Shown: positions 22,125 through 31,189, counted from the stretch's first letter. The stretch: DNA of 47,274 nt from JAKAGE01 sp035541415 (GCA_035541415.1 DATKNI010000036.1:1-47274); one strand, 5' to 3'. Made by a program: numbers and translations. The notes: generated by a model not told the origin, from the sequence alone.

Positions 22125-24110
22125 ATGCTCACCACCCTCCGTTCGATTTCCGCGAAGACGGCGCTTTTCGTCCTCGCGCTCGTTTGCGCCGCTTCCTTTG
22201 CTCTTATGATGTGGGCGGCGCACACCGATTCCGCCATTGACGACGAACTTGCCCATATTCCCGCAGGGTATGGCTATGTGCACAATCTGGATTATCGCTT
22301 GAATCCGGAACATCCGCCTCTCGTGAAAGCGCTCGCCATGCTGCCCGTGCTCTTGCTGCAACCGAATTACCCCACCACCAACCCCGCGTGGACTACGGCG
22401 ATTAACGGACAGTGGGACATGGGAACCGCGTTCCTCTACCAGTCGGGCAATGATGCAAATGCGATCATTCAAACCGCGCGCATCTTCCCGATCATCATCA
22501 CGCTTCTTGCAATCCTCCTCGCGTATTTTCTGGCGCGCAAAATCATGGGGCCATGGTGGGCGCTCCTGCCGGCATTCCTTTTTGCCTTCGATCCGACGGT
22601 CCTCGCCCACGGGCACTACGTGACAACCGACGTCGGCGCGGCATTCGGCGTCCTCCTCTCGCTTTTCTTTTTTGTTAAATATATAAAAAATCCATCCACG
22701 CGGAATCTCTGGTATGCCGGCCTCGCGTTCGGCGTTGCGCAAATCGCAAAATTCTCCACGCCGCTCCTCATCCCCCTCTACATATTCCTCGTAATCGCCC
22801 TTTGGGCCCGCGACATGGTTTTGCAATGGCCGCACACGGCGCATCGGTTTAAGAAATTTTTCATGTCGCTCATCCGCTATGGATGGCGCCTCATCCTTAT
22901 CGGCGTCATCGGGTATGTCTTTATCGTGTATCCCGTCTATTTCCTGTTCACGATCAACTATCCGATCTCGCGACAAGTATCCGACACTACGCAGATCCTT
23001 GCTTCATTCGCGAACGGTCCCACGCCGGCCGGCCAGCTGTGCCACGGCATGCGCTGCCTCGCCGAGCTCGATATTAGGATGGCCGGCAATCCAGTGCTTC
23101 GGCCCTATGCGCAGTATCTTCTCGGACTGTTGATGGTGCTCCAGCGTTCCGATGCCGGCAATACGATCTATTTCTTGGGCGCCGTGCGCGGGAGCGGCGG
23201 TTGGACATACTTCCCGACGCTCTACCTTTTGAAAGAGCCCATCCCCACGCTCATCATTGTTTTTGCCGCGCTCATCGTGGCTGCCTGGTGGATCATGAAA
23301 AAATTCATCAAAGGCGTCGCCCATCGGGCGCCGGGCGTCGCACGCCAAATCGCCGACTATATCGGGACGAATTTTACCCAATTCTCCATGGCCTCATTCA
23401 TCGTGCTCTATTGGACGTATAGCATGCGCAGTCCGCTCAACATCGGCATCCGGCACCTCATGCCGACGATCCCGCTCATCCTTATCCTTGCCGCAAGCAT
23501 GTGGAAGCAGTGGATTTTTAAGATTAACTTTTCATTAAAAGGTTTTCTTGCCAACATTTCGCCCGAAAGCATGCTGATGAGCATGCGAAGCACCGCGCGC
23601 TCCTTCATTTTTTCCGCCATCAAATATGCGGTCCTCGTTATCCTCGTATTCTGGCTTTTCCTTGAAACAATTTTTGCCGCCCCCTATTTTCTCTCGTATT
23701 TCAACGAATTCGGCGGAGGCACATCGAACGGCTACCACTACGTGACCGATTCCAACTACGACTGGGGCCAAGATCTTTTGCGCCTGCAGGCATTCGTGAA
23801 CGAACATCCGGAGATCGACACCATCGCCGTCGATTATTTTGGCGGCGGCAGTCCGAAATATTATTTGGGAAACAAGGAAGTTGATTGGTGGTCGAGCAAA
23901 GGCAATCCGGCCGACCACGGCATCCATTGGTATGCGGTTTCCGTAAACCAGCTTGAGGGCGGAACCCAGCCACTCCTCCCCGGCGAAACGCGCAACGCGT
24001 CCGACAGCTATTCGTGGCTCACCTCGCTCCGTCCCGTTCCGCCCGGCATGGGCAGCCTTCCCCCGCCGGACTTCCGGGTTGGAACGTCAATCTTCGTCTA
24101 TCATTTGTAA
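22125..24110 (+). CDS. GT39/ArnT-PMT-type membrane glycosyltransferase
   Basis: A 661-residue protein with about eleven membrane helices. The first external loop has the family's catalytic Asp pair in DDELAHIPAGYGYV (residues about 35-48) followed by LNPEHPPLVKAL, typical of PMT/ArnT-like (GT39/GT83) enzymes that move sugars from lipid carriers to proteins or lipids outside the cell. The C-terminal part after the last helix has SNYDWGQDLLRL, common in this bacterial subgroup. It lies divergent to a DUF4012 gene, which fits surface glycosylation. ATG 22125 is chosen because TATAAT ends 6 nt upstream. Its end overlaps the convergent ftsQ by 10 nt. Confidence 0.9.
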   Translation: MLTTLRSISAKTALFVLALVCAASFALMMWAAHTDSAIDDELAHIPAGYGYVHNLDYRLNPEHPPLVKALAMLPVLLLQPNYPTTNPAWTTAINGQWDMGTAFLYQSGNDANAIIQTARIFPIIITLLAILLAYFLARKIMGPWWALLPAFLFAFDPTVLAHGHYVTTDVGAAFGVLLSLFFFVKYIKNPSTRNLWYAGLAFGVAQIAKFSTPLLIPLYIFLVIALWARDMVLQWPHTAHRFKKFFMSLIRYGWRLILIGVIGYVFIVYPVYFLFTINYPISRQVSDTTQILASFANGPTPAGQLCHGMRCLAELDIRMAGNPVLRPYAQYLLGLLMVLQRSDAGNTIYFLGAVRGSGGWTYFPTLYLLKEPIPTLIIVFAALIVAAWWIMKKFIKGVAHRAPGVARQIADYIGTNFTQFSMASFIVLYWTYSMRSPLNIGIRHLMPTIPLILILAASMWKQWIFKINFSLKGFLANISPESMLMSMRSTARSFIFSAIKYAVLVILVFWLFLETIFAAPYFLSYFNEFGGGTSNGYHYVTDSNYDWGQDLLRLQAFVNEHPEIDTIAVDYFGGGSPKYYLGNKEVDWWSSKGNPADHGIHWYAVSVNQLEGGTQPLLPGETRNASDSYSWLTSLRPVPPGMGSLPPPDFRVGTSIFVYHL

Positions 24111-24925
24111 TACACGCGGTTCTCCGTGCGGCAATCCACGTATGCGATTTTGTGCCACATGGTTTGATTTTCCATCAGCTGATTGATCACGTCGAGATAA
24201 TTGTCGGCCGGGAAGCGCAAACTGAAATAAAGAGAAGGGCCGTTCAGCGTTGTCACATTGAGCTCTTCGAGCGAGAGGTCGTTCAGCGCGATAGTGGCCA
24301 CATTCACGTGTGAATTTTTGATAACGTGGATAATTGAAATGAGATTTGCCACAAACGGCTCGGGAAGGATCGGCTGGTTCACGCCGGTCGGCTTCCCGGA
24401 GAAATCATGGACGACGGTGATGACGTTCCCCTGCGTATCATAGGTCCGTTCAAACTTATCGCCCGTGCCGTCAAACCAAAAGCATTGTTCGTCGCCGCTT
24501 TCCTTCGGCATATAGCACCACACGGCAAGTGGCGTCCGCTCGGTCACGGTGATGGTGATCGTATGCGAAAAATAATCCCTGCCGATGCTCACGCTTGAAA
24601 GTTGAGGAATCCATGCGAGCGAACGTGAGGGAATCGACGACGGCCATATCAGCATATTTTTGTAACCGATGATCGATGCCATCGAGAGCGCGTGATTCGG
24701 GGGCATCATGGTCGATTCGACGAGCGAGACGACGGCATCGCTCGACACAGACGTGTTGCCGTTCACCACGATGTGGTTCACGGAGAAAAATGGCGATCGG
24801 TAGAGAAACCAGAGCCATCCAAGGACAAGAAAATATGCGATGAAAAGCGCACTCGTCCAAACGAAGTAGAAACGGCGCTTCTGCCGCCGGCGCCTTTCCT
24901 CGGGAATATACGAGCGGACCTGCAT
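24101..24925 (-). CDS. ftsQ: Cell division protein FtsQ/DivIB
   Basis: A 274-residue bitopic protein: a basic cytoplasmic head (RRRRQKRR), a membrane helix (about 22-45) and a POTRA domain beginning VNHIVVNGNTSVS, as in FtsQ, with the downstream beta domain including ITVTERTPLAVW. It bridges early and late division proteins with FtsB/FtsL. TAATCT lies 6 nt before the ATG, after the end of alr, so it may have its own leaderless promoter. Its last 10 nt overlap the end of the convergent glycosyltransferase gene. Confidence 0.88.
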   Translation of the reverse strand: MQVRSYIPEERRRRQKRRFYFVWTSALFIAYFLVLGWLWFLYRSPFFSVNHIVVNGNTSVSSDAVVSLVESTMMPPNHALSMASIIGYKNMLIWPSSIPSRSLAWIPQLSSVSIGRDYFSHTITITVTERTPLAVWCYMPKESGDEQCFWFDGTGDKFERTYDTQGNVITVVHDFSGKPTGVNQPILPEPFVANLISIIHVIKNSHVNVATIALNDLSLEELNVTTLNGPSLYFSLRFPADNYLDVINQLMENQTMWHKIAYVDCRTENRVYYK

Positions 24926-24952
24926 AGCTATAGATTACCACGCACAACCTCC

Positions 24953-26104
24953 CTACTTCACCATGCGCTCCATGAGCGGGTTGAGGCGCGTGAGGAATTC
25001 GTAGGCGGTCGTTCCGGATTTTTCTGCAAGCTCTTCTGCGCCGATGACCGCCTTTCCATCCCGTCCGATGATCGTGGCAACGTCGCCCACGTTTGCGGAT
25101 TGCGGAAGGAAAACAACCGCCATGTCCATAGAAACGCGGCCGAGTATTTTTGCGCGCGCGCCATTGATGAGAACCGCGCCGGTCGAAGAGAGCGACCGGG
25201 ACAGGCCGTGCCAATAGCCGATCGGCAGGACGGCGATCTTCCCGGTGCGCGGCGCCGCTTCGGTGCGATCATAGCCGATGCTGTCGCCTTTTTTGATGCT
25301 CTTCACTTCGCTCACCACCGTGCGCCACGCAAGCACCGGATGCAGCGGCATCTTTTTTGAAAGCTGCTTGCGCAATTCTTCAGAAGGCCAGACGCCGTAC
25401 ATGCCGATGCCCACCCGAACCGCATCAAGATGGTAACGCGGGCCGAGCAATGCGCCGCCCGTCGCCGACGCGTGCCGCAAGAGTTTGGTAAAACCAGCTT
25501 TTTCGAAAAGCGCAAGCGCCGCTTCATATTTTTTTAATTGTTCGTCGGTATAGGCCGTATCGCGGCGATTTTTTGCAGCAGCAAAATGCGTGAAAAGGCC
25601 CTTGCAATGCTTGCCCAAACGAGAATTCCGTGCGGCGAGCAGCGCAATGACCTTCGGAATGTCGCGAAGGTAAAATCCCTGCCGATGCATGCCCGTGTCG
25701 ATCTTAATATGAAAGTCCGGGATATGGCGCGCCGTTGCGAGCGCACGCAACGCTTCGAAATTGGAAATGGAAACAATGATCTTATGCGTTGCGGCGTCGG
25801 CATAGCGCGACGGCAAAGTGAATCCCAAAACCAGAATCGGCTTCTTGATTCCTTCGCGCCGGAGCGCAAGCGCTTCCGTAATGCTGTCGACGCACAGCCC
25901 GTCGATGCCGAACCGCGCCATCAATTTTGAAAATGCAAAAACATTGTGGCCGTAGGCGTTTGATTTCACGACCGACCACAACTGCACGCGGCGGCGATTT
26001 GCGCTGCCGTGATTGAGCAGCCGACGGAACGCATCGTAATTCCTCTTCGCCGCTTTTGAATCAATTTCCACCCAGGTGCGAATATGATTCGGCGACGTTT
26101 TCAT
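24953..26104 (-). CDS. alr: Alanine racemase
   Basis: A 383-residue fold-type III PLP enzyme. The PLP lysine lies in VVKSNAYGHN (Lys47 in this reading) and the catalytic Tyr in GIGMYGVWPS plus SIGYDRTE region; RVSMDMAVV and DLVARVSEL-like C-terminal beta domain are present (VGDVATIIGRDG). It makes D-alanine for peptidoglycan. It follows serS by 29 nt on the same strand and may be co-transcribed with it and ftsQ. Presence with FtsQ, FtsB and FtsEX indicates a peptidoglycan wall. Confidence 0.95.
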   Translation of the reverse strand: MKTSPNHIRTWVEIDSKAAKRNYDAFRRLLNHGSANRRRVQLWSVVKSNAYGHNVFAFSKLMARFGIDGLCVDSITEALALRREGIKKPILVLGFTLPSRYADAATHKIIVSISNFEALRALATARHIPDFHIKIDTGMHRQGFYLRDIPKVIALLAARNSRLGKHCKGLFTHFAAAKNRRDTAYTDEQLKKYEAALALFEKAGFTKLLRHASATGGALLGPRYHLDAVRVGIGMYGVWPSEELRKQLSKKMPLHPVLAWRTVVSEVKSIKKGDSIGYDRTEAAPRTGKIAVLPIGYWHGLSRSLSSTGAVLINGARAKILGRVSMDMAVVFLPQSANVGDVATIIGRDGKAVIGAEELAEKSGTTAYEFLTRLNPLMERMVK

Positions 26105-26133
26105 TCAAAAAAATTTATGCGTAGATTTGCCTC

Positions 26134-27471
26134 CTAACCGATAACTTCTTTGCCAACAAAGGGTTGCAGGACTTTGGGAACCTTCACCTTCCCGTCTTTG
26201 GTCTGATAATTTTCAAGGATGGCGATGAAGATGCGCGGGCTCGGCAGCGCCGTATTGTTGAGCATGTATACGAACTTCTTGTCGCCGTTCGCATCAACAT
26301 ATTTCACGTTGAGCCGGCGGGACTGCCAATCGAGGAAATTGCTCGCCGATCCGGTCTCCGCCCACCGGTTCATGCCGGGGAGCCACGCCTCGGTGTCGAA
26401 CTGGCGGTACTTTCCGGCGCCGAGGTCGCCCGTGCAGATGAGCAACCGGCGATACGGCAAGCCAAGTTCGCGGTGCATTTCGGCGGAGATATCGAGCATC
26501 TCTTCTTGCAATTTATTCGTAAGCTCGATATCCGCAGGAGCAAGAATCACCTGCTCAACTTTCATAAACTCATGCACGCGGTACATCCCTTTGACATCTT
26601 TGCCGTAGCTTCCGATCTCGCTCCGATAGCATTGGCTGTATCCGGAATGTTTGAGCGGCAGCTGGTCGGCTTTCAAAACCTGATCGGCGTAATACGCAAG
26701 GAGCGAGGGTTCGGCGGTACCGACCAAAAACTTCTTGTCTTTGCTTGCTTCCCCGCTCGCTTCCTTATCGGCGGTTGCAACTTCGTAAATCTCGTCTTTC
26801 TCCGGGTCGTACTCATCGAATTTGAAATATCCCGTGCCGAACAACGCGAATTCTTTGACGAGCGTCGGCGGGATCATCGGTGCGTAGCCCTTTTCAACCA
26901 TCTTTTTTACGGCGTACATCATGACGCCCATCGCGAGGAGAACGCCGTCGTTCTTTAAATAATAGCCGCGGAACCCGGCGACTTTTGTGCCGGCTTCAAA
27001 ATCCACAATGTCGAGCGACTCGCCAAGTTCGATGTGCGTCTTTGGTTTGAAATCAAACGGGTTCGGAAGCTTACTTTCGTCGCTGTAAATGGGGGCGCTG
27101 CTCGGCTTGGTGTGCGCCTCGCCGGGAATCCAGCGCACAACTTCTTGGTTATCATTCTCGCCGTCGCCTACGGGAACATCCGGCGCAATGATGTTCGGCA
27201 CCCACGACATGAGCGTCTTGTATTTCCGCTCGATCGCATCAAAATGACTTTCGGATTCAATCTTTTTGAACTCCTCTTTGAGGCGGGCCCCTTCGGCGCG
27301 ATCTTTCGCTTTTTTCTGTTCGGCGCGGATATTCTCGAGTTTGGTCATGATCTCCCGGCGTTCCTTGTCGGTCTCGAGAAGATCGTCCAGGACTGCGGGA
27401 TCGAGTCCCTTTTTCTTTGCCGCATCCCTCACTTCGTCCGCATGTTCCCGGATAAATTTGATATCTAACAT
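26134..27471 (-). CDS. serS: Seryl-tRNA synthetase
   Basis: A 445-residue class II synthetase. The N-terminal coiled-coil arm (about 30-110, rich in Lys/Glu) binds tRNA-Ser. Motif 2 is seen around GYSQCYRSEIGSYGKD and motif 3 around NNTALPSPRIFIAILENYQ, both normal for SerRS. The ATG at 27471 (MLDIKFIREH) is the usual SerRS start; TACAAT lies 9 nt upstream within a TTGAAA-16-TACAAT promoter. It is divergent from thrS. Confidence 0.97.
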   Translation of the reverse strand: MLDIKFIREHADEVRDAAKKKGLDPAVLDDLLETDKERREIMTKLENIRAEQKKAKDRAEGARLKEEFKKIESESHFDAIERKYKTLMSWVPNIIAPDVPVGDGENDNQEVVRWIPGEAHTKPSSAPIYSDESKLPNPFDFKPKTHIELGESLDIVDFEAGTKVAGFRGYYLKNDGVLLAMGVMMYAVKKMVEKGYAPMIPPTLVKEFALFGTGYFKFDEYDPEKDEIYEVATADKEASGEASKDKKFLVGTAEPSLLAYYADQVLKADQLPLKHSGYSQCYRSEIGSYGKDVKGMYRVHEFMKVEQVILAPADIELTNKLQEEMLDISAEMHRELGLPYRRLLICTGDLGAGKYRQFDTEAWLPGMNRWAETGSASNFLDWQSRRLNVKYVDANGDKKFVYMLNNTALPSPRIFIAILENYQTKDGKVKVPKVLQPFVGKEVIG

Positions 27472-27480
27472 AATGCGTTT

Positions 27481-27540
27481 ATTGTAGCGCGAACCGGCCA
27501 AATTTCAATGATTGACGCCGAAGCTGAATCGGTCTACGCT
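27481..27540. promoter_or_regulatory. Back-to-back promoters of serS and thrS
   Basis: Minus strand: TTGAAA (27508-27503), 16 nt, TACAAT (27486-27481) for serS. Plus strand: TTGACG (27512-27517), 17 nt, TACGCT (27535-27540), then 6 nt to the thrS ATG. The two -35 boxes are only 3 bp apart, so one polymerase may exclude the other. Confidence 0.65.
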
Positions 27541-27546
27541 GGACTA

Positions 27547-29298
27547 ATGGCCAAAGAAGCCAATCCCAAAGATCTTGACGGCATCCGCCACTCGCTGGCA
27601 CACCTCCTCGCGGCGGCGGTCCTCGAAAAGTTTCCCAATGCCAAACTGGGCGTCGGCCCCGTCATTGAAAACGGCTTCTATTATGATTTCGACCTCCCCC
27701 GCCCGCTCACGCCCGACGATCTTAAGGACCTTGAGAAATCGATGCACAAGCTCGTCAACAAAAAGCTTCCCTTCACCGGACGCGAAGTTTCCGCTGCCGA
27801 AGCCAAAAAACTTTTTACACAGCAGCCGTTTAAGCTCGATTTAATAAAAGAATTTTCGGCCGAAGGGCAGAAGCTCACGGTTTATGAAACCGGCACCGTC
27901 TTTATGGATCTCTGCCGCGGCGGCCACGTTGAAAACACGTCCGAGATTCCGGCCGATGCGTTCACGCTCGACAAGATTGCCGGAGCCTACTGGCGCGGCG
28001 ATGAAAAGAATCCCATGCTCCAGCGCATCTATGGACTGGCTTTTGCGAACAAAGACGCCTTGAACGATTATCTCGCGATGCGCGAAGAAGCCAAGAAGCG
28101 CGACCATAAAGTGCTCGGCCCGGCGCTCGATCTCTTCACGTTTTCGGAACTCGTTGGCCCCGGTTTGCCGCTCTGGACGCCAAAGGGCACGCTCGTGCGC
28201 AACCTCCTCGATGATTTTGTCTGGAGCCTCCGCAAAAAGCGCGGCTACATGAAAGTGGAAATCCCGCACATCACCAAAAAAGATCTCTATGTGGTGAGCG
28301 GCCATTGGGATAAATATAAGGATGAGCTCTTCCGGTTTAAGACGCGCGAAGGACATGAATTTGCCATGAAGCCGATGAACTGCCCGCACCACACGCAAAT
28401 CTACGCCCGCCGCCCGTGGAGTTATCGCGAGCTTCCTCAGCGATACGCGAATACCACCGTCTGTTATCGCGATGAACAAACCGGCGAACTTTCAGGCCTC
28501 TCGCGCGTCCGCGCATTCGCGCAAGACGACGCGCACGTGTTCGCCCGCATGGCGCAAGCCAAAGAAGAGTTTTTGAAGATCTGGGATATCGTGCACGAAT
28601 TTTATGGCGCGTTCGGATTCGCCCTTCGCGTGCGGCTTTCGCTCCACGATCCGGCGCATCCCGAAAACATCATCGGCGACGAAAAACATTGGAAGCTCGC
28701 CGAGGACATGCTTCGCAAAATTGCCGAGGAGAAAAAAGCGGACGCGTTCGAAGGCATCGGTGAAGCCGCCTTCTACGGCCCCAAGCTCGATTTCATGGTG
28801 AAAGATGCGCTCGGCCGCGATTGGCAGGTCGCCACGATCCAGCTCGACTTCAACCAGCCGGAACGCTTTGACCTCACCTGCACCAACGAGAAAGGCGAGA
28901 AGGAGCGCATCGTCATGATCCATGCGGCAATCATGGGCTCGCTCGAACGCTTCCTTTCGATCCTCATCGAACACACCGGCGGCCAATTCCCCGTTTGGCT
29001 TGCACCAGTGCAGGCCGTTATCGTTCCCGTGAGCGACAAGTTCGCCGATTATGCGAACGCCGTGCACAACGAGCTCGAAGCAGCTGGCGTCCGTTCGGAA
29101 CTCGCCGACGCCAATGAGTCGCTCGGCAAGCGCATCCGCGCCGCGGAGCTCATGAAAGTCCCCTACGTGCTCGTCGTCGGCGAAAAGGAAGTCGCCGCAC
29201 GGAGCGTCGCGGTGCGCAGCCGCAAAGGTGATGAAGGCGCGATGCCCGCACAAGATTTTATTAAAAAAATCGAAAAGGAAATTATAGAAAAGAAATAG
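27547..29298 (+). CDS. thrS: Threonyl-tRNA synthetase, lacking the TGS domain
   Basis: A 583-residue class II synthetase that starts directly at the editing (N2) domain: HSLAHLLAAAV with the HxxxH motif, and LCRGGHVENT. The catalytic domain has MNCPHHTQIY (zinc Cys and motif 2 region), YRDEQTGELSGLSRVR, and IHAAIMGSLERFL as motif 3; the anticodon-binding domain is at the end (APVQAVIVPVSDK). The N-terminal TGS domain (about 60 residues) of most bacteria is missing, as often in CPR. The ATG at 27547 is chosen by the promoter 6 nt upstream. A strong terminator follows. Confidence 0.97.
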   Translation: MAKEANPKDLDGIRHSLAHLLAAAVLEKFPNAKLGVGPVIENGFYYDFDLPRPLTPDDLKDLEKSMHKLVNKKLPFTGREVSAAEAKKLFTQQPFKLDLIKEFSAEGQKLTVYETGTVFMDLCRGGHVENTSEIPADAFTLDKIAGAYWRGDEKNPMLQRIYGLAFANKDALNDYLAMREEAKKRDHKVLGPALDLFTFSELVGPGLPLWTPKGTLVRNLLDDFVWSLRKKRGYMKVEIPHITKKDLYVVSGHWDKYKDELFRFKTREGHEFAMKPMNCPHHTQIYARRPWSYRELPQRYANTTVCYRDEQTGELSGLSRVRAFAQDDAHVFARMAQAKEEFLKIWDIVHEFYGAFGFALRVRLSLHDPAHPENIIGDEKHWKLAEDMLRKIAEEKKADAFEGIGEAAFYGPKLDFMVKDALGRDWQVATIQLDFNQPERFDLTCTNEKGEKERIVMIHAAIMGSLERFLSILIEHTGGQFPVWLAPVQAVIVPVSDKFADYANAVHNELEAAGVRSELADANESLGKRIRAAELMKVPYVLVVGEKEVAARSVAVRSRKGDEGAMPAQDFIKKIEKEIIEKK

Positions 29299-29331
29299 AC
29301 CCCACAGCAGATGCCGTGGGGTCTTTTGTTT
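29298..29331 (+). terminator. Terminator of thrS
   Basis: GACCCCAC (29298-29305) pairs with GTGGGGTC (29316-29323), followed by TTTTGTTTT. The stem begins with the last base of the stop codon. Confidence 0.88.
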
Positions 29332-29352
29332 TGCACGCGAGGGGGTATTGGA

Positions 29353-29706
29353 TCAGTGTATCAATTCTGCGCGTTGGTCGATCGTTGAGATCCTCCGAAA
29401 GAAGACAGCGTCCTTCCGGCAGGTTTCAAATACGCCGGTAGGCCGATCGAATTTGTCGACAAGCTCAAAAAGCACGATGGGGGCAACTGGCTTCTTGCCC
29501 TTTTTTCCGACAAGCCGCTGAACTCCGTGTGAACGCCCGAACCTGATTTTGCCGGAAGATTTTATCCAGCCGAATACAATCTCTTGATTTCTGAAATTGA
29601 TAGGCTGCTTGAGGGGAATGCACGAGGTCCTTACAAGATCCGCACATGCTTGCCGTTCATCTTCCAATTGGCTCGTTTCAAAATATCTCGTTCTTTCTGC
29701 GCTCAT
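29353..29706 (-). CDS. Small basic hypothetical protein, 117 residues
   Basis: A soluble, basic protein with no membrane segment (begins MSAERTRYFE). It has Arg/Lys-rich stretches such as GKIRFGRSHG and VGKKGKKP, so it could bind nucleic acid, but I see no named motif. GGGAG lies 8 nt before the ATG and a near-perfect promoter (TTGACA-16-TATAAT, 29774-29747) lies upstream. Those signals are the main support; the family is unknown. It is divergent from the gene at 29855. Confidence 0.65.
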   Translation of the reverse strand: MSAERTRYFETSQLEDERQACADLVRTSCIPLKQPINFRNQEIVFGWIKSSGKIRFGRSHGVQRLVGKKGKKPVAPIVLFELVDKFDRPTGVFETCRKDAVFFRRISTIDQRAELIH

Positions 29707-29746
29707 ATGAACGCTCCCTTCTGTGGGGTTTTAAAATTCCATTATC

Positions 29747-29774
29747 ATTATACTACATATTATCTATATGTCAA
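29747..29774 (-). promoter_or_regulatory. Strong promoter of the gene ending at 29353
   Basis: TTGACA (29774-29769), a 16-nt spacer and TATAAT (29752-29747) on the minus strand: consensus in both boxes, the strongest promoter in the window. Confidence 0.8.
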
Positions 29775-29784
29775 TGTCCGGCTA

Positions 29785-29812
29785 TTGACGGCCATTTAAA
29801 ATATGATAAAAT
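29785..29812 (+). promoter_or_regulatory. Promoter of the gene at 29855
   Basis: TTGACG (29785-29790), a 16-nt spacer and TAAAAT (29807-29812). Its -35 box is 10 bp from the -35 box of the divergent promoter. Confidence 0.7.
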
Positions 29813-29854
29813 ATATACCAGTCCCTCGTACGTCCCATCGTTAGGAGGCATGCT

Positions 29855-30352
29855 GTGTCCGAAAAGACCAAACTCCCCGATTACACCACGCTGCTCGCGC
29901 GTGTCCGCGGCACCAAACAGACCAATTCACTCGCCTTCCACATCGAAGGCATCCTGTCCCAATCGAGGATCAAAAATCGCGACGAGCGCATGGCGCTCCT
30001 CACTGAACTTCATTTTGAAGTCAGCGGCAAGGAACTCCGCATCAACCAAAAGCCGGACATCCTTCCGGAAACCCAGTTGGACAAAGTGAGGACCATCGCC
30101 GACCGCGCCGCTTCCCTCTATAGGCGTGGCTTCAAGGAGATGATCGCCGAAAAACCTGCCTTGAAAGCTGTTGATGCTTCAATGCGGCACTTCAACATTC
30201 CCGAAGATGATCAACCCGATCTTCGTTCGGCCGTACTCAAAGAACTTGCCTATCGCAGCAACGGCGGCCGGCCTTCAACAAAAACAGCAAAGTCCGCCCA
30301 GGATTTCGTCGACTCCCCGAGGGGTCTCATCCCGCTCAGCCTAACAAGCTGA
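29855..30352 (+). CDS. Hypothetical soluble protein, 165 residues
   Basis: GTG start with TAGGAGG 8 nt upstream. The protein is charged, helical and without Cys or membrane segments; stretches such as YRRGFKEMIAEKPALKAVD and a terminal SPRGLIPLSLTS show no motif I can name. It is a one-gene unit with a good promoter and a terminator that uses its last codons. The leader and start context match those at 2665 and 5044. Family not recognised. Confidence 0.75.
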   Translation: MSEKTKLPDYTTLLARVRGTKQTNSLAFHIEGILSQSRIKNRDERMALLTELHFEVSGKELRINQKPDILPETQLDKVRTIADRAASLYRRGFKEMIAEKPALKAVDASMRHFNIPEDDQPDLRSAVLKELAYRSNGGRPSTKTAKSAQDFVDSPRGLIPLSLTS

Positions 30353-30368
30353 GCGGTTTATATTTTTT
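30332..30368 (+). terminator. Terminator overlapping the stop codon
   Basis: CCGCTCAGC (30332-30340) pairs with GCTGAGCGG (30348-30356), 7-nt loop, then TTTATATTTTTTT. The stop TGA (30350-30352) is in the right arm. Confidence 0.85.
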
Positions 30369-30374
30369 TAATGA

Positions 30375-30860
30375 TTAATTATTCCCAAAAACAACCGGTA
30401 TGCTGAATGACATATCGTTCTGCGGCGCGCCGGACGGGTTATCTTTTGCGAACACGATCATGCCGTTTGCCGTATCCGGTTTTGTGAATGATATGGTCGC
30501 CGTAAACGGCACGGTGCCGGTGGTCGTCCAATCTCCTTGCGCCTGCGCCTGACCCCGCCCGAGAATCGCGCCGTTCGAATCCATCACTTTCACCGGGAAT
30601 GTCGCTTCAAAGAACCAGCCGCCGCCCGTCACCGATCCCTTGATGGTTAGGGGCGACGCAACGGTCGAACTTGGCAAAGGCTCGGTCACGACAACATGCG
30701 CATCGGGCGATACCACGCCTTGCGTGGTTGACGTGCTGTCCGCCGTTGACGTGCGCACGCCCCCTCCCGGATGCGCCGGAGCTGGTTTCGGATTATAAAA
30801 GAAAAGAACCGCAAGAAGCGCAAAAATAACGACGCCAAGAGTTATGACCAAAGTTTTCAT
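30375..30860 (-). CDS. Membrane-anchored protein with Gmad2-like Ig domain
   Basis: A 161-residue protein from the ATG at 30860 (MKTLVITLG); the ATGs at 30872 and 30878 are also possible. One N-terminal helix (about 2-22) anchors it; a Ser/Thr/Pro linker follows; residues about 55-160 match the Gmad2 immunoglobulin-like pattern, with SPLTIKGSVTGGGWFFEATF, DSNGAILGRGQAQA and a terminal SIPVVF. These domains are found on spore or cell surfaces and probably bind ligands or other proteins. It lies 41 nt after MGMT on the same strand. Confidence 0.85.
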   Translation of the reverse strand: MKTLVITLGVVIFALLAVLFFYNPKPAPAHPGGGVRTSTADSTSTTQGVVSPDAHVVVTEPLPSSTVASPLTIKGSVTGGGWFFEATFPVKVMDSNGAILGRGQAQAQGDWTTTGTVPFTATISFTKPDTANGMIVFAKDNPSGAPQNDMSFSIPVVFGNN

Positions 30861-30901
30861 GCCGGTGTACATCGACATATACGAATCTGGTGCAGGAATG
30901 G

Positions 30902-31177
30902 TTAAGGGTGGATCGCGCCCTCTTTTTTGAGTATTTCGATTTTCTTCTTGGTGCCCCGCGCATACCCTCCAACCGAGCCGTCGGAACGGACCACGCGGTG
31001 ACACGGAACGCGCTGGGTGTCTGGATTGTTGTGCATGATATTGCCGACGGCACGGGCGGCTCGCGGACTTCCGGCGCGACGGGCGACTTCAGCATAGGTC
31101 ATCGTCTTCCCTTTCGGGATCGCTGCGACCACGTCGTAGACCCGTTCGGTAAATGATTTTTGAACCGGGTATTTCAT
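30902..31177 (-). CDS. Methylated-DNA-protein cysteine methyltransferase, DNA-binding domain only
   Basis: A 91-residue protein holding only the C-terminal domain of MGMT/Ogt: helix-turn-helix with the Arg finger region (TYAEVARRAGSPRAARAVG), the active site PCHRV (Cys59) and SVGGYARG. The Cys is kept, so it could take up O6-alkyl groups once, or act as an alkyltransferase-like helper. The usual N-terminal domain is absent, as in small Ogt forms. TATAAT lies 6 nt before the ATG. Confidence 0.9.
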   Translation of the reverse strand: MKYPVQKSFTERVYDVVAAIPKGKTMTYAEVARRAGSPRAARAVGNIMHNNPDTQRVPCHRVVRSDGSVGGYARGTKKKIEILKKEGAIHP

Positions 31178-31183
31178 GTCTCT

Positions 31184-31189
31184 ATTATA
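31184..31189 (-). promoter_or_regulatory. -10 box of the MGMT gene
   Basis: TATAAT on the minus strand, 6 nt before the ATG at 31177; no clear -35 box. Confidence 0.6.

Noticed and set aside
21687..22976. A 429-codon open frame on the minus strand across the DUF4012/GT39 start region
   Set aside because: It overlaps two well-recognised genes in other frames, has a charged composition typical of shadow frames, and has no start signals.
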